NCBI RefSeq assembly: GCF_003944835.1
Contig: NZ_RWIV01000001.1
Span: 3,709,501-3,773,500 of the forward strand
Length of the DNA stretch: 64,000 nt
Origin: Bacillus sp. HMF5848
Lineage (GTDB): Bacteria > Bacillota > Bacilli > Bacillales > HMF5848
Direction of reading: 5' to 3'
Positions 9,462 to 17,821 of the stretch are shown here, piece by piece. The position numbers and the translations under genes were made by a program. Position 1 is the stretch's first letter. Each line of letters starts with the position of its first letter. The notes beneath the pieces were generated by a model. It was given only the letters and a program-made list of their open reading frames with translations. It had not been told where the DNA came from and made no database searches.

Positions 9462-9690
9462 ATTCATCACCTTTTCGTTTATTATTTTCTATAGTTCTAA
9501 TAATGAACGACAAAGCTTAACGAGCTCTTATTAAGTTATTAAAAAAGTATTAAATGTTTGTGTGTCAAAGTTTGAATGAAAAATGCAGAGAAATTGAGTG
9601 AATGGAACGTTGGAGGGGGCTTTGTTTTATAAATGGGGGGATTTTTGCGTTCAATCGTTGTCGTCTAATGTGACGCGCTCACTATGAGAA
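9462..9690. other. Upstream region of the ABC operon
   Basis: About 230 bp between the ABC ATPase start and the first repeat array. It must hold the ABC operon promoter on the minus strand. No operator-like inverted repeat stood out. Confidence 0.4.
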
Positions 9691-9866
9691 ATGCGCCGGG
9701 CGTTGCCCGAAATGCGCCATACTTTGTCGAGATTGCGCCATTCCTTGTCGAAAATGCGCTACCCCCTTAAACATGCGCCGGGCGTCGTCGGAATTGCGCC
9801 ATCCGTTGTCGAAAACGCGCCAAACTATGTCGAGATTGCGTCATTCCTTGTCGAAAATACGCCACA
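9691..9866 (+). repeat. Tandem 21-bp repeat array, family A
   Basis: Units start at 9691, 9712, 9733, 9754, 9773, 9794, 9815, 9836 and 9857: nine copies at 21-bp steps apart from one 19-bp step. The consensus is about ATGCGCCATTCCTTGTCGAAA. Several units contain TTGTCGAA, close to the Spo0A box core TGTCGAA. The array lies just upstream of the YjbQ-family gene. An open frame running through it into that gene (ATG at 9691) is probably an artefact of the repeat, because the good ribosome site is at 9921-9929. Confidence 0.9.
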
Positions 9867-9936
9867 CCTCACTCTTCCTATCCTCTGTCCTTTTAGCTAC
9901 AATATGACTATACATAGCACGGAAAGGAAGATTTTT

Positions 9937-10332
9937 ATGTTAAAAAGCTTTTCACTCCGAACAAACAAACGGGATGAAATGATAGATGTAACACAGAAGG
10001 TAGAAGCGTACATAAAAGAGATGGGCGTAAAGAATGGAGCGGTCATTGTATACTGTCCTCACACAACAGCCGGCATCACCATTAATGAAAATGCCGACCC
10101 CGATGTAAAAACAGATATGCTGCGTCGTTTTGATGAAGTATACCCTTGGCATCATAGCCTTGATCGCCATATCGAAGGAAACACAGCTGCGCATATGAAG
10201 GCTAGCACAGTGGGGGCATCGCAACACGTTATCGTCGAAAAAGGGCAACTACTACTTGGCACATGGCAAGGCATTTATTTCTGTGAATTCGATGGGCCAC
10301 GCACACGTACGTTTTATGTAAAAACAATATAA
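9937..10332 (+). CDS. YjbQ/UPF0047 family protein
   Basis: 131 aa from the ATG at 9937, which is preceded by GGAAAGGAAG. It matches the UPF0047 (E. coli YjbQ) family: opening [18 protein letters not shown], the central [18 protein letters not shown] with conserved His and acidic residues, the [19 protein letters not shown] block, and the [14 protein letters not shown] end. Family members are small beta proteins; a thiamin phosphate synthase-like activity has been reported for some, but the physiological role is unclear. A longer frame extends upstream through the 21-bp array and is not believed. Confidence 0.9.
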   Translation: MLKSFSLRTNKRDEMIDVTQKVEAYIKEMGVKNGAVIVYCPHTTAGITINENADPDVKTDMLRRFDEVYPWHHSLDRHIEGNTAAHMKASTVGASQHVIVEKGQLLLGTWQGIYFCEFDGPRTRTFYVKTI

Positions 10333-10335
10333 AAA

Positions 10336-10358
10336 GCGCAACCGCCATAAGGTTGCGC
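10336..10358 (-). terminator. Rho-independent terminator between convergent genes
   Basis: GCGCAACC and GGTTGCGC pair around a seven-base loop. The minus strand continues with TTTTTAT, so it mainly serves the small gene at 10367-10597; it also abuts the stop of the plus-strand YjbQ gene. Confidence 0.8.
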
Positions 10359-10366
10359 CCACTTCA

Positions 10367-10597
10367 TTATTCGGAAAGCTCTTTTTGTATCTTTTCCATC
10401 ATTTGTTGATACTCTTTTGGGTTCTCAAAGTCTGCTTCATCCCAACTCTCTGATAGCCATGTGAGTAACTCCTCTTTTGTATTAAAAACCTCTCCACTCG
10501 TGTCAGCATTTCGAATCATATATCGACCGTTATCTTCATCAAGTGTTACTTCGCATGGATACGCTGCATTTTTACAATTCAATGAAAACTCCATCAT
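10367..10597 (-). CDS. Small hypothetical protein, 76 aa
   Basis: 76 aa, acidic, with no signal peptide or membrane helix: MMEFSLNCKNAAYPCEVTL, then TKEELLTWLSESWDEADF and a helical, charged C-terminus. Two Cys are at residues 8 and 15. The ribosome site AGGTGG precedes the start, and a terminator follows at 10336-10358, so it appears to be a single-gene unit. I do not recognise the family. It looks like a cytosolic soluble protein of the kind common and uncharacterised in Bacillus. Confidence 0.72.
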   Translation of the reverse strand: MMEFSLNCKNAAYPCEVTLDEDNGRYMIRNADTSGEVFNTKEELLTWLSESWDEADFENPKEYQQMMEKIQKELSE

Positions 10598-10709
10598 TCA
10601 ACCACCTTTTTTTATTTGTTACTTATTCTATACCCGCTATACAAAAATGTATGCATTGTTCAATTACGCAAATAATATGTAGCGAATACAAAAAAGCGAG
10701 GTGACGCCT

Positions 10710-10835
10710 GTGGTACAACGCGACAGTCATAAAAATCAACAACAGCGAATGAAGCAAGCAAGTGATGCTGTGAACCAAAATAAAGATTTCGGATACGATC
10801 CAGCTGAGAAAAAGCGACCTGGAAAAAATAAGTAA
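10710..10835 (+). CDS. Small basic hypothetical protein, 41 aa
   Basis: A 41-codon frame starting with GTG at 10710, five bases after a good AGGTGA ribosome site. The product begins MVQRDSHKNQQQRMKQAS and ends KKRPGKNK. It is highly hydrophilic and rich in Gln, Lys and Asn, with no hydrophobic stretch. Composition and size recall minor small acid-soluble spore proteins of Bacillus, but I cannot match it to a named one. A short hairpin with a T-run follows at 10846-10864. Confidence 0.62.
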   Translation: MVQRDSHKNQQQRMKQASDAVNQNKDFGYDPAEKKRPGKNK

Positions 10836-10845
10836 CAAATTTAAA

Positions 10846-10864
10846 GGACCCCTTAGGGTTTTTT
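10846..10864 (+). terminator. Short terminator after the 41-aa gene
   Basis: ACCC-CTTA-GGGT followed by six Ts on the plus strand. The stem is short; a longer pairing between CCCCTTA (10849 onward) and TAAGGGG (about 10878) is also possible. Confidence 0.5.
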
Positions 10865-10887
10865 AATCTCTATACCTTAAGGGGACC

Positions 10888-11115
10888 ACTTTTTCCGTGA
10901 ACGTGCATTTTCGACATGCCAACGTGCATTCTTGACATGTAACCATGCATTTTCGACACGTGAACGTGCATTTCTTTCTTCGGATTTGTTACTTTTTCCG
11001 TGAACGTGCATTTTCGACATGCCAACGTGCATTCTCGACATGTAACCATGCATTTTCGACACGTGAACGTGCATTTCTTTCTTCGGATTTGTTACTTTTT
11101 CCCCTGAACGTGCTG
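10888..11115 (+). repeat. 103-bp direct repeat built of 21-bp units, family B
   Basis: Two nearly identical 103-bp copies begin at 10888 and 10991, and a third, truncated one at 11094. Each contains four units at 21-bp steps (10903, 10924, 10945, 10966 in the first copy) of about GTGCATTTTCGACATGCCAAC, then a 40-bp spacer CTTTCTTCGGATTTGTTACT and neighbours. TTTTCGACA in the units is the reverse complement of the Spo0A-like TGTCGAAAA seen in family A. No gene is read from it. Confidence 0.92.
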
Positions 11116-11122
11116 GAGGGCA

Positions 11123-11154
11123 TAAAACAGCCACCTTCGCAGATGGAAGGTGGC
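11123..11154 (-). terminator. Rho-independent terminator after minJ
   Basis: GCCACCTTC and GAAGGTGGC pair around CATCTGC on the minus strand, followed by TGTTTTATG. It ends the minJ transcript eight bases after the stop codon. Confidence 0.82.
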
Positions 11155-11161
11155 TTCTCTA

Positions 11162-12355
11162 TTATTTTGCTATAGCCGTCTTTTGTGGTCGCTTTGAGTC
11201 AGGTACAAACAGTAATCCTAACTCGTGGTGCTGACCTTCATAAAGGGCGCGCTGTACGTAGCGTAGCTCCCCTTCTTTATTTAACACTTCAATTTTACAA
11301 TACGCCCTGTTTATTTGAAGCGCCTCATAAAATTGTTGCTCATTGCCAACCTCTTCTCCATTTACTCTTGTAATAACTTCTCCGATTTGAAGAGCCATTT
11401 TATCGGCAGGAGAATGCGGTAGAACAGACAATATAACAACACCGTTATTTTTTCTTGTAAAAAAGGCTGGTTTAGCCTCATCCGTGAGCTTATCATATAA
11501 AAAGATGGCTTCGCGCCCTAACACAGCAACAACTGCTGTGACAATGACCATGCTTGGCCACACAAGCCCGCTAATCGCTAAGCCTACGAGTGCCACTCCA
11601 AAAATCATAACCTTATACGAAGCTTGTTTTATTAACGTACCTGAGAGCTGACCAACAATTTTCTGATAAAAGCCTATTGCAAATGGTACACATATGATGG
11701 AATACCCCGTATCAGCGACTGCAAAAATGGGCCACCAGCTCGGGAATGATGCTAAGCCTTCTCCAGGAATAAGCAGAAATACTGGCACAAGCCATAATCT
11801 GTTAAAAAGCTGTGAGCCAATGACTAAGCCTCTTTTACCTGGAAATAAGAAAGGTGACGTCGGTTCTTGTTTACTTTTAAAAAGTAATACACCTTCTGCC
11901 AAAACAAGGATAGCAAGTAAAATGGCAACGCCCGTCATATTTACCACTTCAACCTTCGCGAACCAGTCGCTTATCGGTAAATCTTCAAATGGTCCATATG
12001 CCCAGACAACCGCTACTAATATTGCTACTCCGAGCGTAAAAGCAGGTGAAGCCCAGCGCATTTTTAAAGGTGCAAAAAAGATGAGCATCATCGTGAGGAT
12101 TAGAATAATAAGTGATGGTGTCACAACAATTCCAACTGCCAATGCGACTAAAGACACAGCTAGTCCCATAAATACACTAGTAGAAAGGAAATAACGCAGC
12201 TCCGTTAGACCGTACTGCACACGTACCCCAAATTGACGTCGCTCTCTTTTGACACGAAAGTATCCTAAGCCGACAGCTGCTAACACCCACACATATAAAA
12301 AAGGATTTATTACTAACCGAAAAATTCCTATAACTAGCTGTTGAAGCCAATCCAC
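11162..12355 (-). CDS. minJ: Cell division topological determinant MinJ
   Basis: 397 aa from the GTG at 12355 (GTGGATTGGCTTCAA), eight bases after AGGTGA; this gives exactly the length of B. subtilis MinJ. Multiple transmembrane helices fill the first 300 residues, and a C-terminal PDZ domain follows (NGVVILSVLPHSPADKMAL, IGEVITRVNGEEV). MinJ bridges DivIVA and MinD at division sites and poles, restricting division to mid-cell. It follows ctpB, the same order as in B. subtilis. An open frame extends 24 bases further upstream but lacks a ribosome site. Confidence 0.9.
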   Translation of the reverse strand: MDWLQQLVIGIFRLVINPFLYVWVLAAVGLGYFRVKRERRQFGVRVQYGLTELRYFLSTSVFMGLAVSLVALAVGIVVTPSLIILILTMMLIFFAPLKMRWASPAFTLGVAILVAVVWAYGPFEDLPISDWFAKVEVVNMTGVAILLAILVLAEGVLLFKSKQEPTSPFLFPGKRGLVIGSQLFNRLWLVPVFLLIPGEGLASFPSWWPIFAVADTGYSIICVPFAIGFYQKIVGQLSGTLIKQASYKVMIFGVALVGLAISGLVWPSMVIVTAVVAVLGREAIFLYDKLTDEAKPAFFTRKNNGVVILSVLPHSPADKMALQIGEVITRVNGEEVGNEQQFYEALQINRAYCKIEVLNKEGELRYVQRALYEGQHHELGLLFVPDSKRPQKTAIAK

Positions 12356-12493
12356 CTCATATTCACCTACAATTCTCAAAAACGTCCTATTTTACTACTA
12401 TTTTATCAAATCTACCATGGAAAACATATAACAAACTTTGAACAAGCAAGAAGAAAAGCGGATTCTCCCGTTTACTCACCAACACTGCACACA

Positions 12494-12527
12494 AAGAAAA
12501 GACCCTAATCCACATGGATCAGAGCCT
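12494..12527 (-). terminator. Rho-independent terminator after ctpB
   Basis: Minus strand AGGCTCTGATCC-ATGT-GGATTAGGGTCT, a 12-bp stem with G-U pairs, followed by TTTTCTTTG. Confidence 0.8.
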
Positions 12528-12535
12528 GAATATGT

Positions 12536-13996
12536 CTATTTAAAAAGAACCTTTAACGCTGTTTGTAGCTGCAAGTCACTTTCTTCACTGCGAATACGCT
12601 CAATAATTTTTGTTTCTAGCTTAACAGCTGTTTGCTCATCTACTTTTCCTGTCATAGGTAAGTCATTTGCTTTTTGGAAAGCTTCTACAGCTGTTTTTGT
12701 CTCTTCACTAAAATATCCATCTTCTCGACCAGGACCATAGCCTAAGCCACTTAACATTTTTTGTAATGCCACAACCTTTTCACTCGTTTGGTCATACGCA
12801 AGTACTTCGTTTTCATTAAGCTGAATAGGGCTTACGTAGAAATAATCTGGTTGTTTAATTTCGACTGTCGGTTCAACACCTGTTTTGTGAATCCAGTTTC
12901 CATCAGATGTGAGCCATTTGAACATCGTAAGCTTTACTTCACTGCCATCATCCATTGGTACTGTTTGTTGAACAGTTCCTTTACCGAATGACGATGTACC
13001 AACTACATCATATCCCACCGCTTCTTTAAGCGCACTTGATAATATTTCTGAAGCCGATGCACTACCTTCATCAATAAGACTCACAATTGGATACGGCTTT
13101 TTCTCTTCAAGATTCGTAAAGAATCGTTGTGTTTCACCATTACGATCCTCGATTTGTAGCATCGGTTTATCCTTAGGAACTAATTCACGTAAAATGGCTT
13201 CCACACTTTGTAAATATCCACCTGGGTTCCCTCTTACATCAATAACAAGACCGTCAATCTTTTGTTTTTCAAGCTCTTTTAGTTGTTTAAAGAAATCCTC
13301 ACTTGTTTTTTCCGAGAACAATGCAATTTCTATATAGCCAACTTTTTTACCTTCGTACTCTTTAAGATCACTATATACAGTCTCAATCGGAATCTCATCG
13401 CGAACTACATCAACCATTAAAGGCTCTGTTACACCTGGTCGTTTAATCTCAAGTGTAACTGTCGATCCTTTTTCACCACGAATTTTTAAAACAGCTTCGT
13501 ATAAGTCAAGCCCTGCAATCGATTCGCCATCTACGGATAAAATCTGATCATTTGGCTTTAAGCCTGCTTTTTCTGCTGGGGAATCTTTGTACGGTGCAAC
13601 AATCGTTACTAGGCCATCAACCATACTAACCTCAGCGCCAATTCCTTCAAAAGTAGAGCTTAAATTTTGCGAAAAGCTTGCCGCTGTTTCCTCATCCATA
13701 TATGAGCTAAAAGGGTCTTCAAGCTGTTCAATCATTCCGTTAATAGCGCCTTCAATAAGTTCCTGCTCATCTATATCCTCAACATACTGTGTGGCAAGAA
13801 GCTTGTATACTTGTTCAATTTTTGCAAGATCCTCATTAGACATATCGGCATCTTTATCAATAGTTGCCACCGGTAAGCTGATTACATCGCCACCATTCGC
13901 CATCTCAGCGGATGTTAATTGTAATAGCGAATAGGTGCCACCGACACCTATGATAAGTGATAACAGCATAAGCAATACTGTAACTTTACGATTCAA
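12536..13996 (-). CDS. ctpB: S41 carboxy-terminal processing peptidase CtpB
   Basis: About 486 aa, starting at TTG 13996, nine bases after AGGAGG. An N-terminal signal anchor (VTVLLMLLSLIIGVGGTYSL) leads to a PDZ domain near residues 90-180 (GIGAEVSMVDGLVTIVAP) and the S41 core. The nucleophile Ser lies in DEGSASASEILSSAL and the Lys in SSFGKGTVQQTVP. The C-terminal peptidoglycan-binding-like domain is at GLGYGPGREDGYFSEETK. In B. subtilis CtpB cleaves SpoIVFA to fine-tune sigma-K activation during sporulation. It sits between minJ and the division genes as there. Confidence 0.93.
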   Translation of the reverse strand: MNRKVTVLLMLLSLIIGVGGTYSLLQLTSAEMANGGDVISLPVATIDKDADMSNEDLAKIEQVYKLLATQYVEDIDEQELIEGAINGMIEQLEDPFSSYMDEETAASFSQNLSSTFEGIGAEVSMVDGLVTIVAPYKDSPAEKAGLKPNDQILSVDGESIAGLDLYEAVLKIRGEKGSTVTLEIKRPGVTEPLMVDVVRDEIPIETVYSDLKEYEGKKVGYIEIALFSEKTSEDFFKQLKELEKQKIDGLVIDVRGNPGGYLQSVEAILRELVPKDKPMLQIEDRNGETQRFFTNLEEKKPYPIVSLIDEGSASASEILSSALKEAVGYDVVGTSSFGKGTVQQTVPMDDGSEVKLTMFKWLTSDGNWIHKTGVEPTVEIKQPDYFYVSPIQLNENEVLAYDQTSEKVVALQKMLSGLGYGPGREDGYFSEETKTAVEAFQKANDLPMTGKVDEQTAVKLETKIIERIRSEESDLQLQTALKVLFK

Positions 13997-14409
13997 TCGT
14001 TCCAACCTCCTATGTGACTTCAATCAGTTGTAAGTTATTGTACCAATCTTACAGCGAACAGTCATCTAATTTCTCTTACCAGGCCATGCAGATGCTCGTC
14101 CAAATAAATGAGACCACTCTAGTGACCTTCTCAAGTTTTTCATTTAGAAAAATATAAGTCCTCCGTAACAACGACAAGCGCTTGAGGTGCAATAGCTGCA
14201 TGTTTAGGACTTAAGCTACCGAACCGCAGTATCAGCGAAAAACGGGATTCGTTGGTTCGTGGAGCTCGACACTCATCCTAACTACTTACAGTTCAACGAA
14301 AAAGCACCGCAACACTGTGCGATGCCTTCCTATAGCATCAGAAAAACAAATGTTTTTCTAATAGTATATATAATTTATGGAAAAAATATGTGACTACAGT
14401 TGCAAATTG
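13997..14409. other. Intergenic region between ctpB and the EnvC-like gene
   Basis: About 410 bp with no supported gene. It holds the terminator at 14299-14325, a 9-bp inverted repeat AGAAAAACA..TGTTTTTCT around 14340-14361, and a sequence at 14170-14285 (GGAGCTCGACACTCATCCTA...) weakly resembling 4605-4660. The ctpB promoter is presumably here. Confidence 0.45.
14299..14325 (-). terminator. Rho-independent terminator
   Basis: Minus strand GCATCGCA-CAGTGT-TGCGGTGC (one G-U) followed by TTTTTCG. It closes the ftsE-ftsX-EnvC-like transcript. Confidence 0.78.
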
Positions 14410-15642
14410 TTAAAAGTTAATATATTTTCTTGGATCAATTGCGTTTGATTTCGATGCATTCCAAGGTCCTTTGTGCAATTCAAAGTGTAAGTGAGCACCG
14501 AAAGAGCGTCCAGTATTCCCCATATAACCAAGCTTTTGTCCTTTACTTACAGACTGTCCTTCTGATACGAGACGATTTTCCATGTGCGCATAGACGGTAG
14601 TCCAAACTTGGTCATTCAAGTAGTGAGAGATAAAGACAACATTTCCGTAACTACTCGAATAGTAAGAACGGAACACAACACCCTCGGCTGCAGCCACGAT
14701 TGGAACGTCGGAGCCACGCTTACCGATATCAATACCGAAATGCGTTGTTCCCCAGCGCGCGCCATAATTAGATGTTACAGGACCAACGGCTGGTCTCATA
14801 AACGTGCCATCTGTCACCTTAGGAGTTTGTCCTCTTTTACGAGCTTCTTCTTCCTCACGCTTCTTTTGTTCGATCATCCGCTTAATTAGTTTATCTAGCA
14901 CAGCTTCCTGCGAGCGTAATAATGCTTCTTCATCCTCAATTTCGTATAGCTCTTCGTGTACTTGCTCTTCTTTTTCCGCTAACTGCTCCATAATGCGGTC
15001 TTTTTCTGCAATTTGTGCTTTTAAGCTTGCTTCTAATTGCTCTAAATCAACTAGCTTTTGTTCTAGCTCTTGCAATGTTGTTTCCATTTGCACTTCTTGT
15101 TGTTCTTTTAATACTTTATCTTCTTGATGGGCTTTTAAGATAGCTTTATCTGCTTCAAATAAAGTAGAAACGGCACTTGCGCGATCTAGGAAGTCACTCA
15201 TACTTTTTGCTCCGAGCAACACATCTAAATAACTAACAACACCACCGCCAACTTGTAAAGAACGTACACGCTTTGTAAGCAATTCGTTGCGAAGCTCAAT
15301 ACGTTGTTTTACCTCAGCAATTTTTTCTTCTAGTATTCGAATTTCTTCACGTGTCGTTTCAATTTCAGCCTGCTTATCACGAATATTTTGATTCGTTTGC
15401 GCTACAGCCTCGTCAAGCTGCTTAATATCAGCCTCAATGTCTGCTTGTTCAGCCTGCAATGAGTTAACTAGTCGTTCCTTTTCTGCAATCTTTTGCTGTA
15501 AAGAAGCACGTTGTTGTGTTACTTCCTTTTTCTCTTGCTTCTTTGCCTGAATTTCTTTTTCCGTCACAGCAAAAACCGGCTGCGCAATTACGCTAAACGC
15601 GACTGTAAATATTAATGCTAACTTGAGCCAAGATCGTTTCAC
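14410..15642 (-). CDS. EnvC-like murein hydrolase activator / M23 peptidase
   Basis: 410 aa. A signal peptide (KLALIFTVAFSVIAQPVFA) leads to a long coiled coil of about 240 residues rich in Glu, Lys and Gln, then a C-terminal M23/LytM domain. The LytM zinc motif His-x-x-x-Asp appears as HFGIDIGKRG, and HLHFELHKGPW carries the second His-x-His. The start is GTG at 15642, eight bases after GGGAGGT. It directly follows ftsX, and FtsEX is known to control EnvC or CwlO-type hydrolases across the membrane, so it is probably the hydrolase partner of FtsEX. Both zinc-site motifs look intact, suggesting catalytic activity. Confidence 0.9.
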   Translation of the reverse strand: MKRSWLKLALIFTVAFSVIAQPVFAVTEKEIQAKKQEKKEVTQQRASLQQKIAEKERLVNSLQAEQADIEADIKQLDEAVAQTNQNIRDKQAEIETTREEIRILEEKIAEVKQRIELRNELLTKRVRSLQVGGGVVSYLDVLLGAKSMSDFLDRASAVSTLFEADKAILKAHQEDKVLKEQQEVQMETTLQELEQKLVDLEQLEASLKAQIAEKDRIMEQLAEKEEQVHEELYEIEDEEALLRSQEAVLDKLIKRMIEQKKREEEEARKRGQTPKVTDGTFMRPAVGPVTSNYGARWGTTHFGIDIGKRGSDVPIVAAAEGVVFRSYYSSSYGNVVFISHYLNDQVWTTVYAHMENRLVSEGQSVSKGQKLGYMGNTGRSFGAHLHFELHKGPWNASKSNAIDPRKYINF

Positions 15643-15688
15643 GCGAAGCTACCTCCCATAAGCAATTTTTATCATGCAATCTAGCAAA

Positions 15689-16582
15689 CTATTTTGTTAA
15701 GAAACGGCGAACAGACATTAAACTTCCCCACACACCGATTAGTCCACCTATACCGACTAAAATTCCTGCTACCTCCCATATAAATGGTGACGGCGGTAAC
15801 AATTGAATGAATGTGTTAGCTAATTTAGGACTTATTAGACTGTATAAATATTGATAAGATGATGCCACAGCCGCAATCGGAAGAATGGCACCTACCACGC
15901 CTAACCATAGACCTTCTAAGAAAAATGGTACTCGGATAAAGTTGTTCGTTGCTCCTACTAATCTCATAATCTCAATTTCTTTTTGTCGAGCAAAAATAGT
16001 AATTTTTATCGTATTGGAAATTAAAAACATAGCAGTAAAGACAAGACCTAGGATTAACCCTAGTCCAACATTTCGAGACACTTTAAGAATTTTAAAGAGC
16101 TTTTCGACTTGGTCTTTACCAAATACAACTCGTTCTGTATAAGGAAACGAATCAATCTGATTTGCTACTGTCATAATGTCTTCTGGATCATCTGTTTTTA
16201 CGATGAATACGTCGTATAGAGGATTCGCTTGTTCAAATAACTCAAACGCCTCTCCATCTTCACCAAAGCTTTTAATTAGATTGTCAAGCTGTTCATCCTT
16301 AGAGGAGAAAGTGACAGAGGAAACTTGCTGAATATCTTCAATTTGCTGCTTTAAAGCACCCTGTTGTTCAGGCGATGCTACAAGATCAACATGGACACGA
16401 ATCTCAACGTCCTGTTCAATCATCGTTGCAAAATTGTTTAAGTTTAACATTAAAACGAGGAACACTCCGACTAAAAGGAGTGTGACAGTAACGGCACTGA
16501 CAGAGGCAAAAGTCATCCACCCGTTACGTCCCAAACTTTTAAAGCTCTCACGAAAATGTCGTCGCACAGTTCTAAAGGTCAT
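15689..16582 (-). CDS. ftsX: Cell division protein FtsX
   Basis: About 297 aa when started at ATG 16582 (MTFRTVRRHFRESFKSLG), seven bases after GGGGAG; an alternative ATG at 16588 is too close to that site and a longer frame overlaps ftsE by 71 bases. The sequence shows the family pattern: short cytoplasmic N-terminus, first helix near residues 20-45, a large extracellular loop with DPEDIMTVANQI, and three C-terminal helices (LGLILGLVFTAMFLISNTIK, then FFLEGLWLGVVGA). FtsX is the permease-like partner of FtsE and transmits a signal to cell wall hydrolases. Confidence 0.94.
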   Translation of the reverse strand: MTFRTVRRHFRESFKSLGRNGWMTFASVSAVTVTLLLVGVFLVLMLNLNNFATMIEQDVEIRVHVDLVASPEQQGALKQQIEDIQQVSSVTFSSKDEQLDNLIKSFGEDGEAFELFEQANPLYDVFIVKTDDPEDIMTVANQIDSFPYTERVVFGKDQVEKLFKILKVSRNVGLGLILGLVFTAMFLISNTIKITIFARQKEIEIMRLVGATNNFIRVPFFLEGLWLGVVGAILPIAAVASSYQYLYSLISPKLANTFIQLLPPSPFIWEVAGILVGIGGLIGVWGSLMSVRRFLTK

Positions 16583-17267
16583 AGCCATACTCCCCTCTAA
16601 CCTCGTCACGTGCGATCTTACCATTTTCAATGGTAATAACACGACGTCTTATTTTGTTTACTATTTCTCGGTTATGTGTCGCCATGACAATTGTTGTCCC
16701 ACGATTATTAATTTCATCAAGGATATTCATAATTTCCCAAGATGTTTCTGGATCCAAGTTACCTGTTGGCTCATCGGCAATCATAACCTTCGGGCTATTT
16801 ACGATAGAACGAGCAATCGATACACGCTGCTGTTCGCCCCCCGATAGCTCTGATGGATAAAAGCGAGCCTTATGCTTTAAGCGGACAAGATCAAGAACTT
16901 CCATGACACGCTTTTTAATATGCTTAGGCTGTTCTTCAATTACTTCGAGCGCAAACGCGACATTTTCATAAACTGTCAGTCGCGGTAATAGTTTAAAATC
17001 CTGAAAGACTACGCCGATATTACGGCGAAGTAAAGGTACTTTTTTATCCTTGAGCTTAGATATATCAATACCATTTATCATAATCGTCCCTTTGGACGGT
17101 TTTTCTTCACGATACATCATCTTAATAAACGTGGACTTCCCAGCTCCACTAGGTCCCACTACATACACAAACTCACCTGACTGTATTTGAACAGAAATCC
17201 CATTCACAGCAAGTACACCATTTGGGTATGTTTTATATACATTTTGCATTTCTATCATGTCTATCAC
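16572..17267 (-). CDS. ftsE: Cell division ATP-binding protein FtsE
   Basis: 231 aa ABC ATPase of the FtsE family. It opens MIDMIEMQNVYKTYPNGVLA. Walker A is VGPSGAGKSTFIKMMYREEK, the signature ELSGGEQQRVSIARSI, and Walker B VMIADEPTGNLDPETSW, whose GNLDP is typical of FtsE. It overlaps ftsX, the usual gene pair, and drives it in cell elongation and sporulation septum activation. The upstream 550 bp are repeat-free and should contain the promoter. Confidence 0.96.
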   Translation of the reverse strand: MIDMIEMQNVYKTYPNGVLAVNGISVQIQSGEFVYVVGPSGAGKSTFIKMMYREEKPSKGTIMINGIDISKLKDKKVPLLRRNIGVVFQDFKLLPRLTVYENVAFALEVIEEQPKHIKKRVMEVLDLVRLKHKARFYPSELSGGEQQRVSIARSIVNSPKVMIADEPTGNLDPETSWEIMNILDEINNRGTTIVMATHNREIVNKIRRRVITIENGKIARDEVRGEYGYDL

Positions 17268-17821
17268 CTAAAAGTCGTATTTTGTCATAATGTGCACAAG
17301 CAAATGCTGTCGAGTTTTAAGAACTTTGCCTAGATAGACTCGCCTTTTACATTATAACATCATATTTTGTCTATTTGTGGCATAAAAATATTACATTTTT
17401 ATTTCAAGTATTTGTTTGGAGGTTAATAGGCTGACAACTACTGTCGTACTGTGGTGTTTTTTGTCGAAAGAGTGAGTGTTGTTAATTTTTTCTGCGGTGT
17501 TGGTTTGTTGATAACCAGGCGTGAGATGTGGATATATACGGGTTTTAATGGAGTTGGGTGTATATTAACTGTTGATAGCGTGAATAAAATGTTGATAATG
17601 TTATGGCATGCATGAAGATTTCGACAGCTAATGACACAATCATTTATTTTTTGCTAAAAAAGTCTGTGGATATAGTATACTATGCAGCTTGTCGCTCTGT
17701 GGATAACGCTTTTGGCGCCTGTTTTTCCACAGATATTGTGGGGAGAAGGTGGGGGAGTGGGGAAAAGATAGTGTGGTGGGAAGGAAGGTCGAGTTGGGAC
17801 GGGATGTGGGGTGTGAATTTT
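17268..17821. other. Upstream region of ftsE
   Basis: About 550 bp without a supported gene. Three TGTCGA(A/G) sequences are present: TGTCGAG near 17309, TTTTTTGTCGAAAGA near 17458-17472 and TTTCGACAG near 17619. The second is a good match to the Spo0A box (TGTCGAA). Direct regulation by Spo0A is only a possibility. Confidence 0.4.

Noticed and set aside
9691-9936. N-terminal extension of the YjbQ-family gene
   Set aside because: The frame runs through the family A array, whereas a good ribosome site and the conserved family start are at 9937.
10877-11134. 85-codon minus-strand frame with HVSKMHGY-like repeats
   Set aside because: It is the translation of the 103-bp family B repeat, with no ribosome site.
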